Part shown: positions 11,622-24,144 of the stretch, one piece after another | How positions within the stretch are numbered: the stretch's first letter is position 1 | How the letters are laid out: each line of letters opens with the position of its first letter | From: Anisodus tanguticus | Lineage: Eukaryota; Streptophyta; Magnoliopsida; Solanales; Solanaceae | Length of the DNA: 64,000 nt | Direction: 5' to 3' | Assembly (NCBI GenBank): GCA_034509755.1 | Contig: CM067546.1 | Coordinates: 18,768,615-18,832,614 of the forward strand | Notes under the pieces: generated by a model | The model's input: the letters and a program-made list of their open reading frames with translations, nothing else | The model's database searches: none | What the model was told of the DNA's origin: nothing | Position numbers and translations under genes: made by a program

Positions 11622-13175
11622 CCTTTATTGTATAACCTGATATGTAAAATAAATAGATTAATACACCGAATGAGATAGGTCTCACCAATAGCTGAGATGG
11701 TAGAAATATAGCGAACTGATCCATCGTCCTGAAACTCCGTACCTGCATCGTGAAGTGTAGGCCCTAGGAAAAATGGACGTAAGTACATTTGAATTGTACT
11801 TTATGTAAAGAAATGAAAAGAATAAGCAGACATATGAAATCATAGGAACTGAAACTAAAACTGTAACTTAAGCATGAGCATGTATTATGTTTGGCATGAA
11901 TATAATATAAAATATGATAAATCATTTAAGTGAGAGAGCTTTAGTATAACTGACATGAAGCCACCATGTTAGAACGTGGCATTTGATATTTTCCCGATCA
12001 GCTAAGCCATTTCGTACCTTACCGGGGTATGAGACAGAAACATGACAAGAATGGATCCAATAACCCGCAAGGGTAACATGAAGGAATCGTCCTAACTGGG
12101 AGGAGCGATCCTTATTCTTTGTTGGCATACACAGTTTCAGGTATTAATCCTTCTCGGTAATACGTGCAACTCCCAAAACATGAACATGAATATATTTGGC
12201 TTGTAAGCCTATGAATTGCATATCACGACTTGTAAACATGATTTGTAATTATAATTTAGCATGTAATTAGTTATATAATATAACTTGTATGCAACATGAA
12301 AACATGTCTAGTTTCTTGGAATTGAGTAATAATGATTGAAGAGTTGTATTTAAGAACCCATGGAATTCAAAACATATGTTCATGGATAACAGACAGGTTC
12401 ATGATGATCAAAATGACATATCATGAATACAGTTAACGAAAACATGATATAAGCATTTTATATATAGTTGTACATGTATATAGGGTCATAATGAATTAGA
12501 AAAAAATCCTAGGTCTGAGGAAATTCGTGTTTCATGGATTAAAAGTGTCATGGGGAAGAACAACGATGTTCCCATAAGTGGATAGAAGCTCTACATACCT
12601 TATTTGTTCCTAATGTTGTAATAAGAATCTGAACTTGATGAAGAATTCCCAAAAGCTTGAACTTAATTCCTTGAGATGGTTTTTCTTGAAAACCTTAGGT
12701 TAAGAGTCAATGATTTTACTTAGAACTTAAGTATACATGATTAGAATCGCGCGGAAACACATGGAAAATACATACCTTGAGCTATGAGGATGGTGGGAGG
12801 AGTAGCACTTCGTTCTAGGGCTTGGGAGAATTAAGAATGAAACAAAAGACTGAAAATCGTGAATATATACTGTTCAATTGTCAAGTTTTTTACGGTGGCC
12901 TTTTATGGCCCATAAAATATTTTACGGTGGACTTTACTGTCTATAAAACTTATACGTCCCATAACAGTACCCACTGTAATTCTTAAAGAGTGACTTGGAT
13001 TTCTGGGGAAATTCTACAGTACCTTTTACGGTCAGTAGGACATTTTACGATTCGTATTTCTGGGCGTAAAACTGAAGAACACTGATTTCATCGAACTTCT
13101 AGTCCTAACATTTACCACTTGGTTTTAATCCCTGATTCATGAAAAATACTTAGCCCAATAGTACAAGGTGTTACA
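11622..13175 (-). repeat. Copy B 3' LTR, remaining 1554 bp
   Basis: Collinear with 24441-25992 and ending GGTGTTACA at 13175. The missing 296 bases plus this 1554 give about 1850, matching the 1848-bp 5' LTR, so the truncation is explained by copy A's insertion. The segment 12880-13080 holds several short ACGG/CCGT dyads like those in the other Tekay LTRs here. Confidence 0.88.
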
Positions 13176-13190
13176 ATATCTCCCCCTTGG
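13176..13190 (-). other. Copy B polypurine tract
   Basis: Minus strand reads CCAAGGGGGAGATAT against the LTR edge, the expected plus-strand primer. Confidence 0.8.
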
Positions 13191-13399
13191 CATCACTTGT
13201 CCTTAAATGATGAGTCACGAATATGAATGGGATAGGACATAACATGAGTACACGAACATGATAAAATATGACATAGATCATAGGGAATGAAATGATAAAA
13301 TTATATGGAAACATGAACATGGGGACATGATACATGAGTAATGAATACGTGAATGTGAAACATGAGACATGGATACGCACGAGACATGTCATGAATACT

Positions 13400-14174
13400 G
13401 AAGGTATTTACCTTATACGCTTTCTGCTTGCTCCACAAATAAGTGCGTATATATGGACTTCATGTCCTCTTCAGTTCCCATGTAGCATCCTCAACTTTCT
13501 AGCTTCTCCACAATACCTTCACTGAGACAACTTCCTTAGTCCTCAACTTGCGAACCTGACAGTCTAAAATAGCAATAGGGACCTCTTCATACGTTATGCC
13601 ATCCTTAAATGTGATAGACACAGTAGGAACAACCAGCGATGGATCTCCCACACACTTCATCAACGTGGATACACGAAACCCTGGGTGTACAACAATTAAA
13701 TCTTATGGCAATTCAAGCTCATAAGCCACATGGCCAATCCTTCACAGGATCCTGTATGGTCCGATATATCTGTGACTGAGTTTCCCTTTCTTTCCAAACC
13801 TCATGACACCATTCATAGGTGAAATCTTCAGAAACACCTAATCATCAACTTGTAACTACGAGCTATTTTCAAATACTCCTGAATCAACCTGACTTTCTCC
13901 ATAGCCTGATGGACCAAGTCTGGTCCCAATAACTTTACTTCACTAACTTCGAACCAATCAATGAGGACCTACACCTTCGCTCATACAGAGCTTCGAACGA
14001 TGCCATCTTGATACTGGCACGATAAATGTTAGTATAAGCAAATTCAATGAGAGACAAGTGATCATCCCAACTACCTTTAAAATCAAGAACGCATGCCCTC
14101 AACATATCCTTAAGGGTCTGAATAGTCCGCTTGGCTTGTCCATCTGTATAAGGATGAAAAGCTTTGCTGAGATT
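13400..14174 (-). pseudogene. pol: Copy B integrase C-terminus and chromodomain
   Basis: Minus-strand translation in pieces gives the integrase core end (AFHPYTDGQAKRTIQTL near 14165-14110; LSLIEFAYTN near 14060-14030), then a GPY-like module (SPMNGVMRFGKKGKLSHRY near 13815-13760, followed by GPYRIL), then a chromodomain-like end (LRTKEVVSVKVLW and EDATWE near 13545-13470). The chromodomain targets integration to marked heterochromatin and is the diagnostic of chromoviruses. Stops interrupt the frame, for example one after VKVLWRS. The 196 bases between this and the polypurine tract look like 3' UTR. Confidence 0.85.
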
Positions 14175-14179
14175 TACCT

Positions 14180-15830
14180 TGATGCAAAAATTCCCGTGAG
14201 CTTAAAGTTCCAATTTGATCCTCAATGTGATAAGCTCGGAGTTCCAAAGATGGTTGATCATCCAATGATAATATGCTTAAAATGGCATGGACTTTGCGGA
14301 GGATTGGGCACCATTACTTAATTGTCTTAGGAGACAACCTTTTATTCGGCCTTTGTGTTGGTCTTGACTGAGCCCATGCATTTCTTTTAGTTTGTGGTTT
14401 TCCTTTAGTTCTTAGTTTAGCTATTAGTATTCATTAGGACACATTTAATGAGCCATGTAATAAGGTGACAAGGCCGAGAAGAGTATAAGAAGGACAAGGT
14501 GGCAAGGACAATAATGATCTATAAGCTAAGGCTTCCAAGAAGACAATTCATGAACCAACTAGTTCATGAATTTGGATACATTAAAGTCTTCAAAATCGTC
14601 CAAGGGGATATGAAGAAGTTTGCCGAAATGGTTTATCAAACAAGTACAAAGAATGGAAGCTTCCAAACACTATCCAAGAAGTTGAGATCCTTGAGAAGCC
14701 AAATCCATTCACTCTTCTACTTGGATGCCACAAAGAGGTGTGAAGGAGTTTGAGTTCATATTTGTCTCCAAGAAAAGCCAAACCCTTTCCCATTATTCAC
14801 ACCAAGGTCGAGAACACCCTTGGCCGCCAAGAAAACCCGAACCATTTCCCATTTGTCCCCACTTGACCGAAAGGTTCAAGCTAGAGTATGTGTCCTTTAG
14901 TTTGTCTTCTAGAATAATCCATGTACTACTATAAATAGGACCCTTAGGATGATTGTTAAAAGAAAGGTTGAGTTTGAGTTAAATATAAATTTATGTTTTC
15001 AACTTGTGTGTTGAAACATATCGATCCTGTGTGGGTCACCGCTCTCTTCAGTGTAAGTCTTGGTTAGGACTGTGTGACCTAATCAATACCCAAGCTCGAG
15101 GAACCCCCTTAGTGGTAAGAAAATGATGGAACTGTGTGGACCAACCTAGCCTAAGCTTCGGGTTACTAAAAGGGCTTCCGATCACCCTCACTTGGCTAGT
15201 TCACAGGCTTGTACTTAGCAACCTAGTCTTGACCTTGGGGAATTGGTTACCATCTCCTTGGTGTAGACTCGGGCAGTAAAATCCCCATGTCTCTATCCTT
15301 TAGCTCATCGACCGCACTTTTCCATAACCACAACAACCAAACACTTAACCCAAAATCGTATCAACCAACACTTGGTGTGTGCTCGGACTTGCACCTCGCA
15401 TTCCATGTTCATCCCTCATCGAAACAACTTCAATACTTTCAACACCACGTCCCAAAACACCTCCCTAACATCCATTATAAAGGTCTCCAACCGAAACCCC
15501 ACATATACTACTGTCCAAACTCGACAACACTAAACTGTATGCATAACACACCTTACCGAGAACCTCACTATTTCAGTTCTATTCTATCACCCTGCCATTA
15601 TCCAATCACCAAAGACCGACCACCAAAACAACCCTCAATGTTTCTATACCAACACCATAAAATTCCTTGATCCAACTCTCTTTAAATATACACGAAACAA
15701 CCACCAAACACCACACTGTCCAGCCAAACCGAGAACCCGAGACCCCTACTTTGGCATCCATTTTTGGGTCAACCAGAATATCACCAACACCCGACCCACT
15801 TACCTACCAACACCCTCCTTACTTGCATCA
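14180..15830 (+). repeat. N2 5' LTR
   Basis: Starts TGATGCAAAAA, ends TTGCATCA, with inverted termini TGATGCAA/TTGCATCA. A TATA box (CTATAAATAGGA, 14930-14939) marks the likely promoter and falls at the same relative place in the 3' LTR. The downstream part matches N1's LTR; the upstream part is diverged. Confidence 0.9.
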
Positions 15831-15833
15831 GAT

Positions 15834-15845
15834 TGGTATCATAAC
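15834..15845 (+). other. N2 primer-binding site (tRNA-iMet type)
   Basis: TGGTATCATAAC, three bases after the 5' LTR. The first eight bases match the tRNA-iMet complement; the rest is decayed. Confidence 0.75.
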
Positions 15846-15873
15846 AAGCCATCCCGTCCCACACTTTGACGCT

Positions 15874-16940
15874 ATGGCTCACTTAAAAAAAGAAAGACTA
15901 AGGAGGATCGTAAGTGACATTCTTGCCGAACGTGCGCAGGCCTTAAGAAAGGAACTTGTGCGGCATGCCATAATGAATAATACCGAATATGGGGTTGTGC
16001 AAAGAAGCCCAAGGTATGAGAGGAGTTTTACCTTGTTCACTAACCCATGGTACAATGTTTAAGAAAAGGACGGTACCTCCTTTACTAATCCATTGTATAA
16101 TCACGAAGGGGAGGATTCCTTTTTTATGGAGAAATCCGTAATTGAGGAGTTCTTGGAAGAGAGAGTGAAAATTTAGTACCCCAACATGTGTTTAGAGTTC
16201 CACTTGAAATTCATGAGGAGACACAAGGGAAACAACTATTTCACACGCGTTGCAAAGTAAATGATAATGTGTGTAATGTTATTATTGACGGAAGAAGTGG
16301 TGTCAACTTGGCCTCCGTGGAAATGGTGGACAAGTTAAAACTACTCACCCACAATCATCCGAAGCCATATGATCTCCAATGGGTGAACCAAGACGAAAGG
16401 CTAAGAGTAGTACAACAAACTTTTGTTAGCTTTCGGATTGGAACATATGAAGATAAAATATGGTGTGACATCCTCACTATGGATGCGTGTCATATTTTAT
16501 TGGGACAACCGTGACAACTTGATCGAAAGGCACAATATGATATAGAAAGGAATAGCTATTCTTTTCGAAATAATGACAAAAAGATCCGGTTGGTGCCGTT
16601 GTCACCTAGCTAGGTGAAAGACATGAAAATCTGAAGGGCAAGGAAACACAAAGCCAAGGCTCTCTTACTTGATGCACAAAAGATAGAAGAAGAATTTAAG
16701 AAGGGGAGTCCTCTAGTTCCATTGGTGCGCAAGAAAATCCTCGTGGAGGACACGGTTGGAAATGCCGACCCTAAGGAATCTGTGAAGAAACTTGAAGATA
16801 TGTTGCTGGGCAATATCACAACCGAGTCTCTATCGACGGAGGGTATTGGACATACTCTTGGTTTATTTCAAGAAGTTCATTCCCTAACCATCATTCCTAT
16901 AGACACCATTCGGAAAGGGAGACAACACCCACCTTATTAG
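15874..16940 (+). pseudogene. N2 gag-like and aspartic protease remnant
   Basis: Starts at the ATG at 15874 (MAHLKKERLRRIVSDILAER), as in N1. A TAA ends the first stretch at 16062. The gag-like frame resumes, ends again before 16175, and the protease lies in another frame: TRCKVNDNVCNVIIDGRSG, then HILLGQP followed by TGA where a tryptophan is expected (16512-16514). Further on, SPS is followed by TAG where Q or N is expected. The tail to 16940 (DAQKIEEEFKKGS onward) is a charged segment of unknown role also present in N1. The active-site sequence DGRSG is shared with N1, so that change predates both insertions. Confidence 0.75.
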
Positions 16941-18290
16941 TGCAAAGGGCAAATAAGGCGTGGCATACATGTGTCCTCATCCAAGCGATCGGCAACAACA
17001 TGAAATGCAAGGTTTCTATGCCGAGGTGGAAAATTTATTTTGAGGAATCAAGTGGAGCCAAATGGTTGTACAATATAAACTCAAGAAGAGGATACCATCA
17101 AAGGGGAACCCGAGAAGGAGAAGTTGGATGGAAGATGACCTTAAAGATCGAGTTTGTTTGGTACGAATGGTTTATTGAGCCATTTGGTTTGTGTTTGTTG
17201 CCAAGCTCTTTCATGAAGATCATATGCGAAGACCAATGACCTTTCATGAGACACTTAGTCTCATCCGAGGGTAATCCTGTAGACCCATCCAAGGTGGTAA
17301 CGTCCCAAAATTGGGTCGAGCCTATGGGTATAATTGCGGGGAATATTTTCCAAGGTTTGGCTTCTTTATCTCGTCATTGCATTCGGGATTGTCACACTCT
17401 TGCTGCTCCTATCCTAAATGATGAGATATCGCGGGGAGTTGACCGTGATGATAAAATAGTTGGTATCGGTACCGACTCAATCCAAGGCAAGGAATCCATT
17501 ACCTTCTCTAGTGGAAGATTGGTGGATGCACGGGTTAATTCTTATACCTACCATGGGAAATTTTATTTGGTGAGGCCCTTGGACAAAAGGGAACGTTATG
17601 TTTGTCTTGGATTGGCTTGGTTTGTATTTGGATCGTATGGTTTGACTACACTTATGGAAGGAAGGAGCAATCGAATTCCAAGAGCGGGCCGTCCTCGCAA
17701 GATATTGGTCTTCGAAATCGAGCAGGATTTATAGAAAGATTGTGAGGCCATTTGAGTTGTACAATGTCCCAAACTCTTCCATGATCCTCATTCATAAGAT
17801 GACACATCTGTCAATGGGATCCTTGATCCGAGAACACAGAGTAGCATCCGCAGACATTCATGTTAATCCACCCAAGGTGGAAATTCTCCGGAATTGGTCC
17901 GAACATGCATATGTAAGTATAGTTCGAGGCTCTCATGACTTGGCTTATTTTTGTCCTCATGTCATCCAAGCCTATGGCACTCTGGCCACCCCTATTCCAC
18001 ACGATGAAGTGCCATTCGAAGAAGTTGATGGAATTAGTTCCATCTTAACTCAAGACACGAAATCCATGGTTCCCACTAGTGAAGAATTTGGTAACGCATG
18101 ACTCACTTTCTCTACCTACGATTCCTTACTCCAGTGGGGAAATTATTTGAAGAGTGGGCCCTTCAAGCTATTGGATAAGTTCCAAAAAAGATCATACAAG
18201 GAAGGACTTCCGGACAATGATGGGAGTTCAACATTTCATATTGGAAACTTATCAATGCGCTTAAATGATGAGATTCGAGGATGAATTCTT
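16941..18290 (+). pseudogene. N2 mosaic pol remnant with repeated RT/RNase H pieces
   Basis: Scraps in order. An RT piece (EPFGLCLLPSSFMK, near 17178-17220). An RT-connection piece (HLVSSEGNPVDPSKV, then FQGLASLSRHCIRD and TLAAPI, 17249-17410). An RNase H start (SGRLVDARVNSYTYHGKF, 17510-17565). Then a second RT piece (MRPFELYNVPNSSMI, from 17742), a second connection piece (DIHVNPPKVEILRNW, 17850-17900; TLATPIPHDE, about 17980-18010), and a second RNase H scrap ending near 18180 (STYDS). The RT catalytic core is missing and no integrase is recognisable. The repetition of the same short regions, also seen in N1, shows the mosaic is a family feature rather than decay of one copy. Confidence 0.65.
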
Positions 18291-18292
18291 TT

Positions 18293-18306
18293 GAAGAAGG
18301 GGAGTA
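18293..18306 (+). other. N2 polypurine tract
   Basis: GAAGAAGGGGAGTA directly before the 3' LTR start TGATGC. Confidence 0.8.
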
Positions 18307-19983
18307 TGATGCAAAAATCCCCGTGAGCTTAAAGTTCCAATTTGATCCTCAAGGTTATAAGCTCGGAGTTCCAAAGATGGTTGATCATCCAATGATAATA
18401 TGCTTAAAATGGCATGGAATTTGGGGCGGATTGGGCACCATTACTTAATTGTCTTAGGAGACAACCTTTTATTCGGCCTTTGTGTTGGTCTTGTCCAAGG
18501 CCGTGCATTTCTTTTAGCTTGTTGGTTTCCTTTAGTTCTTAGCTTAGCTATTAGTTTTCATTAGGACACATTTAATAAGCCATGTAATAATGTGACAAGG
18601 CCGAGAGTTCTTCGTACAAGTTGACAAGATCGAGAAGAGTGTAAGAAGGACAACGTGGCGAGGACAAGAATGATCTAGAAGCTAAGGCTTCCAAGAAGAC
18701 AATTCATGAACCAGCTAGTTTATGAATTTGGCTACTTTAAAATCTTCAAAATTGTCTAGGGGGTGATGAAGAAGTTAGCCAAAATGGTTTATCAAGCAAG
18801 TACAAAGAATGGAAGCTTCCAAACACATTCCAAAAGATGAGATCCTTGAGAAGCCAAATCCATCCACTCTTCTACTTGGATGCCACAAAGAGGTGTGAAG
18901 GTGTTTGAGTTCATCCTTGTCTCCAAGAAAATCCAAACCCCTTTACCATTATTCACACCAAGGTCGAGAACACCCTTGGCCGCCAAGAAAACCCGAACCA
19001 TTTACCATTTGTCCCCACTTGGCCGAAAGGTTCAAGCTAGAGTATGTGTCCTTTAGTTTGTCTTCTAGAATAATCCATGTACTACTATAAATAGGACCCT
19101 TAGGATGATTGTTAAAAGAAAGGTTGAGTTTGAGTTAAATATAAATTTATGTTTTCAACTTGTGTGTTGAAACATATCAATCCTGTGTGGGTCACCGCTC
19201 CCTTCAGTGTAAGTCTTGGTTAGGACTGTGTGACCTAATCAATACCCAAGCTCGAGGAACCCCCTTCATGGTAAGAAAACGTTGGAACTGTGTGGACCAA
19301 CCTAGCCTAAGCTTCGGGTTACTAAAAGGGCTTCCGATCACCCTCACTTGGCTAGTTCACAGGCTTGTACTTAGCAACCCAGTCTTGACCTTGGGGAATT
19401 GGTTACCATCTCCTTGGTGTAGACTCGGGTAGTAAAATCCCCATGTCTCTATCCTTTACCTCATCGACCGCACTTTTCCATAACCACAACAACCAAACAC
19501 TTAACCCAAAATCATATCAACCAACACTTGGTGTGTGCTCGGACTTGCACCTCGCATTCCATGTTCATCCCTCATCAAAACAACTTTAATACTTTCACCA
19601 CCACGTCCCAAAACACCTCCCTAACATCCATTATAAAGGTCTCCAACCGAAACCCCACAAATACTACTGTCCAAACTCGACAACACTAAACTGTATGCAT
19701 AACACACCTTACCGAGAACCTCACTATTTCAGTTCTATTCTATCACCCTGCCATTATCCAATCACCAAAGACCGACCACCAAAACAACCCTCAATGTATC
19801 TACACCAACACCATAAAATTCCTTGATCCAACTCTCTTTAAATATACACGAAACAACCACCAAACACCACATTGTCCAGCCAAACTGAGAACCCGAGACC
19901 TCTACTTTGGAATCCATTTTTGGGTCAACCCTAATATCACCAACACCCGACCCACTTACCCACCAACACCCCTCCTTGCATCA
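18307..19983 (+). repeat. N2 3' LTR
   Basis: Near-identical direct repeat of 14180-15830, 26 bp longer mainly because of small indels such as the one around 18600. Ends CCTTGCATCA before the TACCT duplication. TATA box at 19085-19094. Confidence 0.9.
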
Positions 19984-19988
19984 TACCT

Positions 19989-22690
19989 TGGTGCCCAATC
20001 CTTTCTGAAAGTACTTCCAAAAGTGTGCTATGAACTGAACACCATGATCCAAAATAATGGATACTGGTGTCTTATGAAGCCTGACAATTTCTCAGATATA
20101 CAACTTGGCGTAATCTTCAGCTGAATCCATGGTCTTGACTGGAAAAAAGTGTGCTGATTTAGTAAGTCGATCCACAATCACCCAAATCGAATCATGCCTT
20201 CATGATGAGTGAAGTAAACCTGTTATAAAGTCTATGTTTATCATCTCCTATTTCCAAATAGGAATATAAGTATTCTATGCCAACCCACCAAGCCTCTGGT
20301 GCTCGGCTTTCACTTGCTGACAATTTGGACACTTGGCTACAAAATCTGCTACGTTCCTCTTCATATCATTCCACCAATAAATCTCCTTAAGATCATGATA
20401 CATTTTTGTAGAACCTGGGTAAATAAAATATCTGGAATTGTGCGCTTATGCCATAATTCGCTGTCTGAGCCCATGCACATCTGGGACACACAACCTGCCT
20501 CGGTACCTCAAAGTACCATGATATCCCCTTTGTTCTAAATCCATAGTCTTATGCTTGTGAATACCCACTTTCATCTGCAGTAGATAGGGTTCATTAAACT
20601 ACTTCTCATTCACTACAGCTACTAAGGAGGATTCAGACCAGTTCTGGAAAACTACACCACTCTCTTCAGAGTCCAAAAGTCAAAACTTCTAAACTGGCTA
20701 GTTGGTGAATTTCCTTTGTCATGGTTATCCTTCTTTCTTCAACAAGAGCTAATATTCCTATGGATCACCGACTAAGAGTATCAACTACAATATTCGCTTT
20801 CTCTGGATGGTAAAGAATATCCATATCATAATCTTTATCAATTCAAGACATCTCATTTTTATAAGATTCAACTCCAACTGCTTGAAAATGTAATGAAGGC
20901 TCTTGTGGTCTATGAAGATGTCAATGTGAACTCCATACAAATAGTGGCACCATATCTTGAGTGCAAAAACCATTGCTGCCAATTCTAAATCATGAGTCAG
21001 ATATTTCTTTTCATGAGGTTTAAGCTGTTTGGATTCATAGGCCACAACATTGCCATGCTGCATTAAAACACACCCAAGACCAACTCCTGAAGCATCACAA
21101 TACACTACAAACCCATTGGTTCCTTCTGGAAATGTTAACACTGGAGCAGAAGTCAGTCTAATTTTCAATTCTTCGAAACTAAACTCACATTCATCTGGCC
21201 ACCGAAATTTGACTTTCTATGAGTTAATCTAGTCAACGGAGTTGAGATGGAAGAAAAGCCCTCTATTAAGCGCTTGTAATAGCCTGCCATACCCAAGAAA
21301 CTTCTTAACTCAGAGACTGAGGAGGGTTTGGGCCAATTCTTTACAACATCTATTTTCTAAAAATCAACCTTGACACTTTCGCCTAAAATCAAATAGCCTA
21401 AAAACGCTACATAATTTAGCCAAAATTTAAACATGGAAAACTTCGCATAAAGCCTGCGGTTTTGAAGTGTCCGCAATACTATTCTGAGATGTTCTGAATG
21501 ATCAACCTTTCTACGAGAATAGACTAGAATATCATCAATGAAAACAATGATGAAAATGTCAAATAAGGCTTGAAGACGCTGCTCATAAGATCCATGAAAG
21601 CTGCTAGTTCATTCGTCAATCCGAACGACATGACACAAAATTCAAAATGACCATAATGAGTTCTGAAGGCAGTTTTAGGAATGTCAAGTTCCTTAACCTT
21701 AAGCTGATGGTACCCTGATCTGAAATCAATCTTGAAATAACGTTAGGCACCCGGAAGCTGATACTTGAAATAACGTTAGGCACCCTGAAATTGATCAAAT
21801 AAGTCATCAATTCTGGGTAGAGGATACTTGTTATTAATGGCGACCTTGTTCCATTGCCGGTAGTTAATGCACATGCACAAAGATCCATCATTCTTAGGAA
21901 CAACCAAGACTGGTGCACCCCAAGGTGAGACACATGGCCTAATGAATCCCTTATCCAGGAGATCTTTCAACTTGGCTTTTAATTCTTTTAACTCTTCTAG
22001 GCCATTCTGTATGACGGAATAGATATCGGCTTAGTGCCGGGAAGTAAATCAATTCCAAAGTAAATCTCCCTCTCGGGAGGAACTCTGGGAAGATCTTCAG
22101 GAACGACTTTTGAAAACTCGCTGACAACTGGCACAGACTAAAGAGTTTGGGTTTGGGTATCTGTATCCTTGTCCCGAACTAGATGGTAAATGTACCCATT
22201 GGATATCATCTTTCTGGCTTTATGATAGGAAATAAACCTACATATGGGTGTTAATGCATCACCCTTCCATTCTATGACCAGTTCACTGAGAAATTCTAAA
22301 CTCATAATTTTGGTTCTACAACCTACTGTGGCATAACATGAAGACAATCAATCCATGCCCATGCCTACATAAAAGTCTACTATTTCTAACTCAACTAAAT
22401 TGGATACTGTAATGTGGTGATAGACTTTAACTAGACAACCCCGATACACTCGCCTAACTATAACTGAATCTCCAACTGGAGTGGATACTTAAAAGGGTTC
22501 ATGCAACTTTTCTGGCTCTATCCCAAATTTCTTAGCAACAAATTAGGTTACATATGATAGGGTGGATACAAGATCCATAAAGGCATAAACATAAAAAGTG
22601 AAAACGGTTAGTATACTTGTGACTACATCTGCATGAGCCTCTGCATCCTGATGACCAGCTAGTGCATACAAGCAGTTTGGACCCCACCTA
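19989..22690 (-). pseudogene. pol: Tekay copy B pol remnant (protease to integrase)
   Basis: Minus-strand domains. Protease lies about 22690-22450. RT lies about 22000-21400, with RPCVSPWGAPVLVVPKND and the catalytic FIDDILVYS near 21520-21540. RNase H at 21168-20785 has the intact DASGVGLGCVLMQHG, THDLELAAMVFALKIW and YLYGVHIDIFIDHKSL, better preserved than in copy A. The integrase zinc-binding and core start run about 20460-19989. In RT a 33-base tandem duplication (21731-21796) repeats the FRVPNVIS segment in frame. Stops and frameshifts occur throughout. The integrase continues beyond N2 at 14174. Confidence 0.9.
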
Positions 22691-23929
22691 TGTTACCAGA
22701 CGTAGCTGTACCATGCCATGATTGGGCCTGAGAATTTCGAGGAACTACTGAATATGTGGACTAAGCCACCTTACCTCCTGTACCCTGCCTCACTAATGGA
22801 TAGTCACTCTGAAAGTGACCTCGCTGAACGCACCCATAACAAATATCCATACCCATACGATGCTCCCCCTAGTGTATCTTACCACACTTACCACAAACTG
22901 GATTATCAAAGGGCCTCTGACCATACTGGCTTGTGACTGAAAGCCCGATGCTCTAAAGTTTTGTCTCTTCTAATCATTATTGAACTTTGGGACTGGGGCA
23001 CTGGCTGAATATGGAATGGATCCTGATGACCTATTTTTAAAGAACTTCTTGTCTCCACCTCCCCCATGACTGAAGTGACTTGAAGACTTAACTCTCTTAT
23101 TGAATTCCGGTCTTTCTCCTTCTGTAACGCTTCCTCTTCCTTCATTTTGCTCTTATTACCTTGTACAAAAGCAACCATCTTAGTAATAATCATTTTCTTA
23201 TTTTAAGCAAAAATGTTTGCAACTCCAAACAAATGGGGGTTAACACCCTACACGAAATTCCTAACTCTGGCCCTCATATCCGAAACTATGTGTGGAGCAT
23301 ACTTAGCCAAAGAAACAACATGGAGGTAGTACTTATGCACACTCCTACAATTCTATTTGAGTTTCTCAAATTAGAAGGCCTAACCTCTAGTGGCAGGAAG
23401 TGTTCAATTAAAGTGTCTGGAAATTCATCACAAGTCACACGAGACACATCTTCCCCTCGAGACTGCTCTCATGACTCATACCAAATATTAGCAACATCTT
23501 GCAATTGATAAGCTCTTAACTTCTCTGCCTCTAACTCAGTAGCATGCATAACATGAAAAATATTCTAAAGCTCGTTGATGAAATTCCAAAGATCCTCTAT
23601 CTTACTAGAACCTATGGATACTGGAGGCCCCATACGCAGAAATTCTCGAGACCTAAAACTGGACGACTCTCCACTAGCAACCTGTACTCAGAGCCATTCC
23701 TTGCGTTGAGCTTGTGCAGCCACAATATGGGTAAGTAGTTGAATATCTTCCCTAACATCAAGGTTAGTGGAACCGGAGTATGAACTTCCGCAGGCCCCCT
23801 AGTGTCAGATAAGGGTTCTATACCCGCATTGGTTCTCTGAGCCTAAGTGTCCTCCTCTTGAGCAACATTATTTGCAACTCTCTGGCTAGTAGCTGAAGTC
23901 CTCTAGGTGTACTTTCTTTTCGCAGACAT
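22691..23929 (-). pseudogene. gag: Tekay copy B gag remnant
   Basis: Starts at the ATG at 23929 (MSAKRKYT, then a TAG). The zinc-knuckle region lies near 22915-22790 (CGKCGK, then CYGCVQRGHF). Compared with copy A, the second knuckle keeps a residue (R) where A has a stop, but its third glycine-type position is V. Multiple stops lie between. It was collinear with copy A before N1's insertion, which is what fixes N1's boundaries. Confidence 0.82.
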
Positions 23930-24126
23930 TTTCTGAAATACATAATTTGCACGAGTTAGAAGAATGTCTTGAAGGTATAGGTCTAACTGCACAATCTAGA
24001 ATATGAAAAAAGTGACACAATCTTAGATGTCTTGGTGGTCAACTATTTACATATGTGGCACGCACACACACTAAAAAGAGACCCACTGGACACAGTATCA
24101 TAGACTCCTTAAGACATTTGAACCTA

Positions 24127-24139
24127 GACTTCGATACCA
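24127..24139 (-). other. Copy B primer-binding site (tRNA-iMet type)
   Basis: Minus strand reads TGGTATCGAAGTC. The first seven bases match the tRNA-iMet complement and the remainder is decayed. Confidence 0.7.
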
Positions 24140-24144
24140 AGTTT

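Larger units (their letters stand above)
14180..19983 (+). mobile_element. Non-autonomous gypsy-type LTR element N2
   Basis: Complete 5804-bp element in copy B's integrase, with target duplication TACCT at 14175-14179 and 19984-19988. LTRs are 1651 and 1677 bp; the internal region is 2476 bp. It has the same plan as N1: primer site, short gag-like start, protease, scrambled pol, polypurine tract. Its LTRs resemble each other much more closely than N1's do (few differences in the stretches I compared), so it is the younger insertion. The first 200-250 bases of its LTR differ strongly from N1's, so the two are sister subfamilies. Confidence 0.92.

Noticed and set aside
17098..17292. Minus-strand frames within N2
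   Set aside because: Antisense to the RT scraps; no motif of their own.
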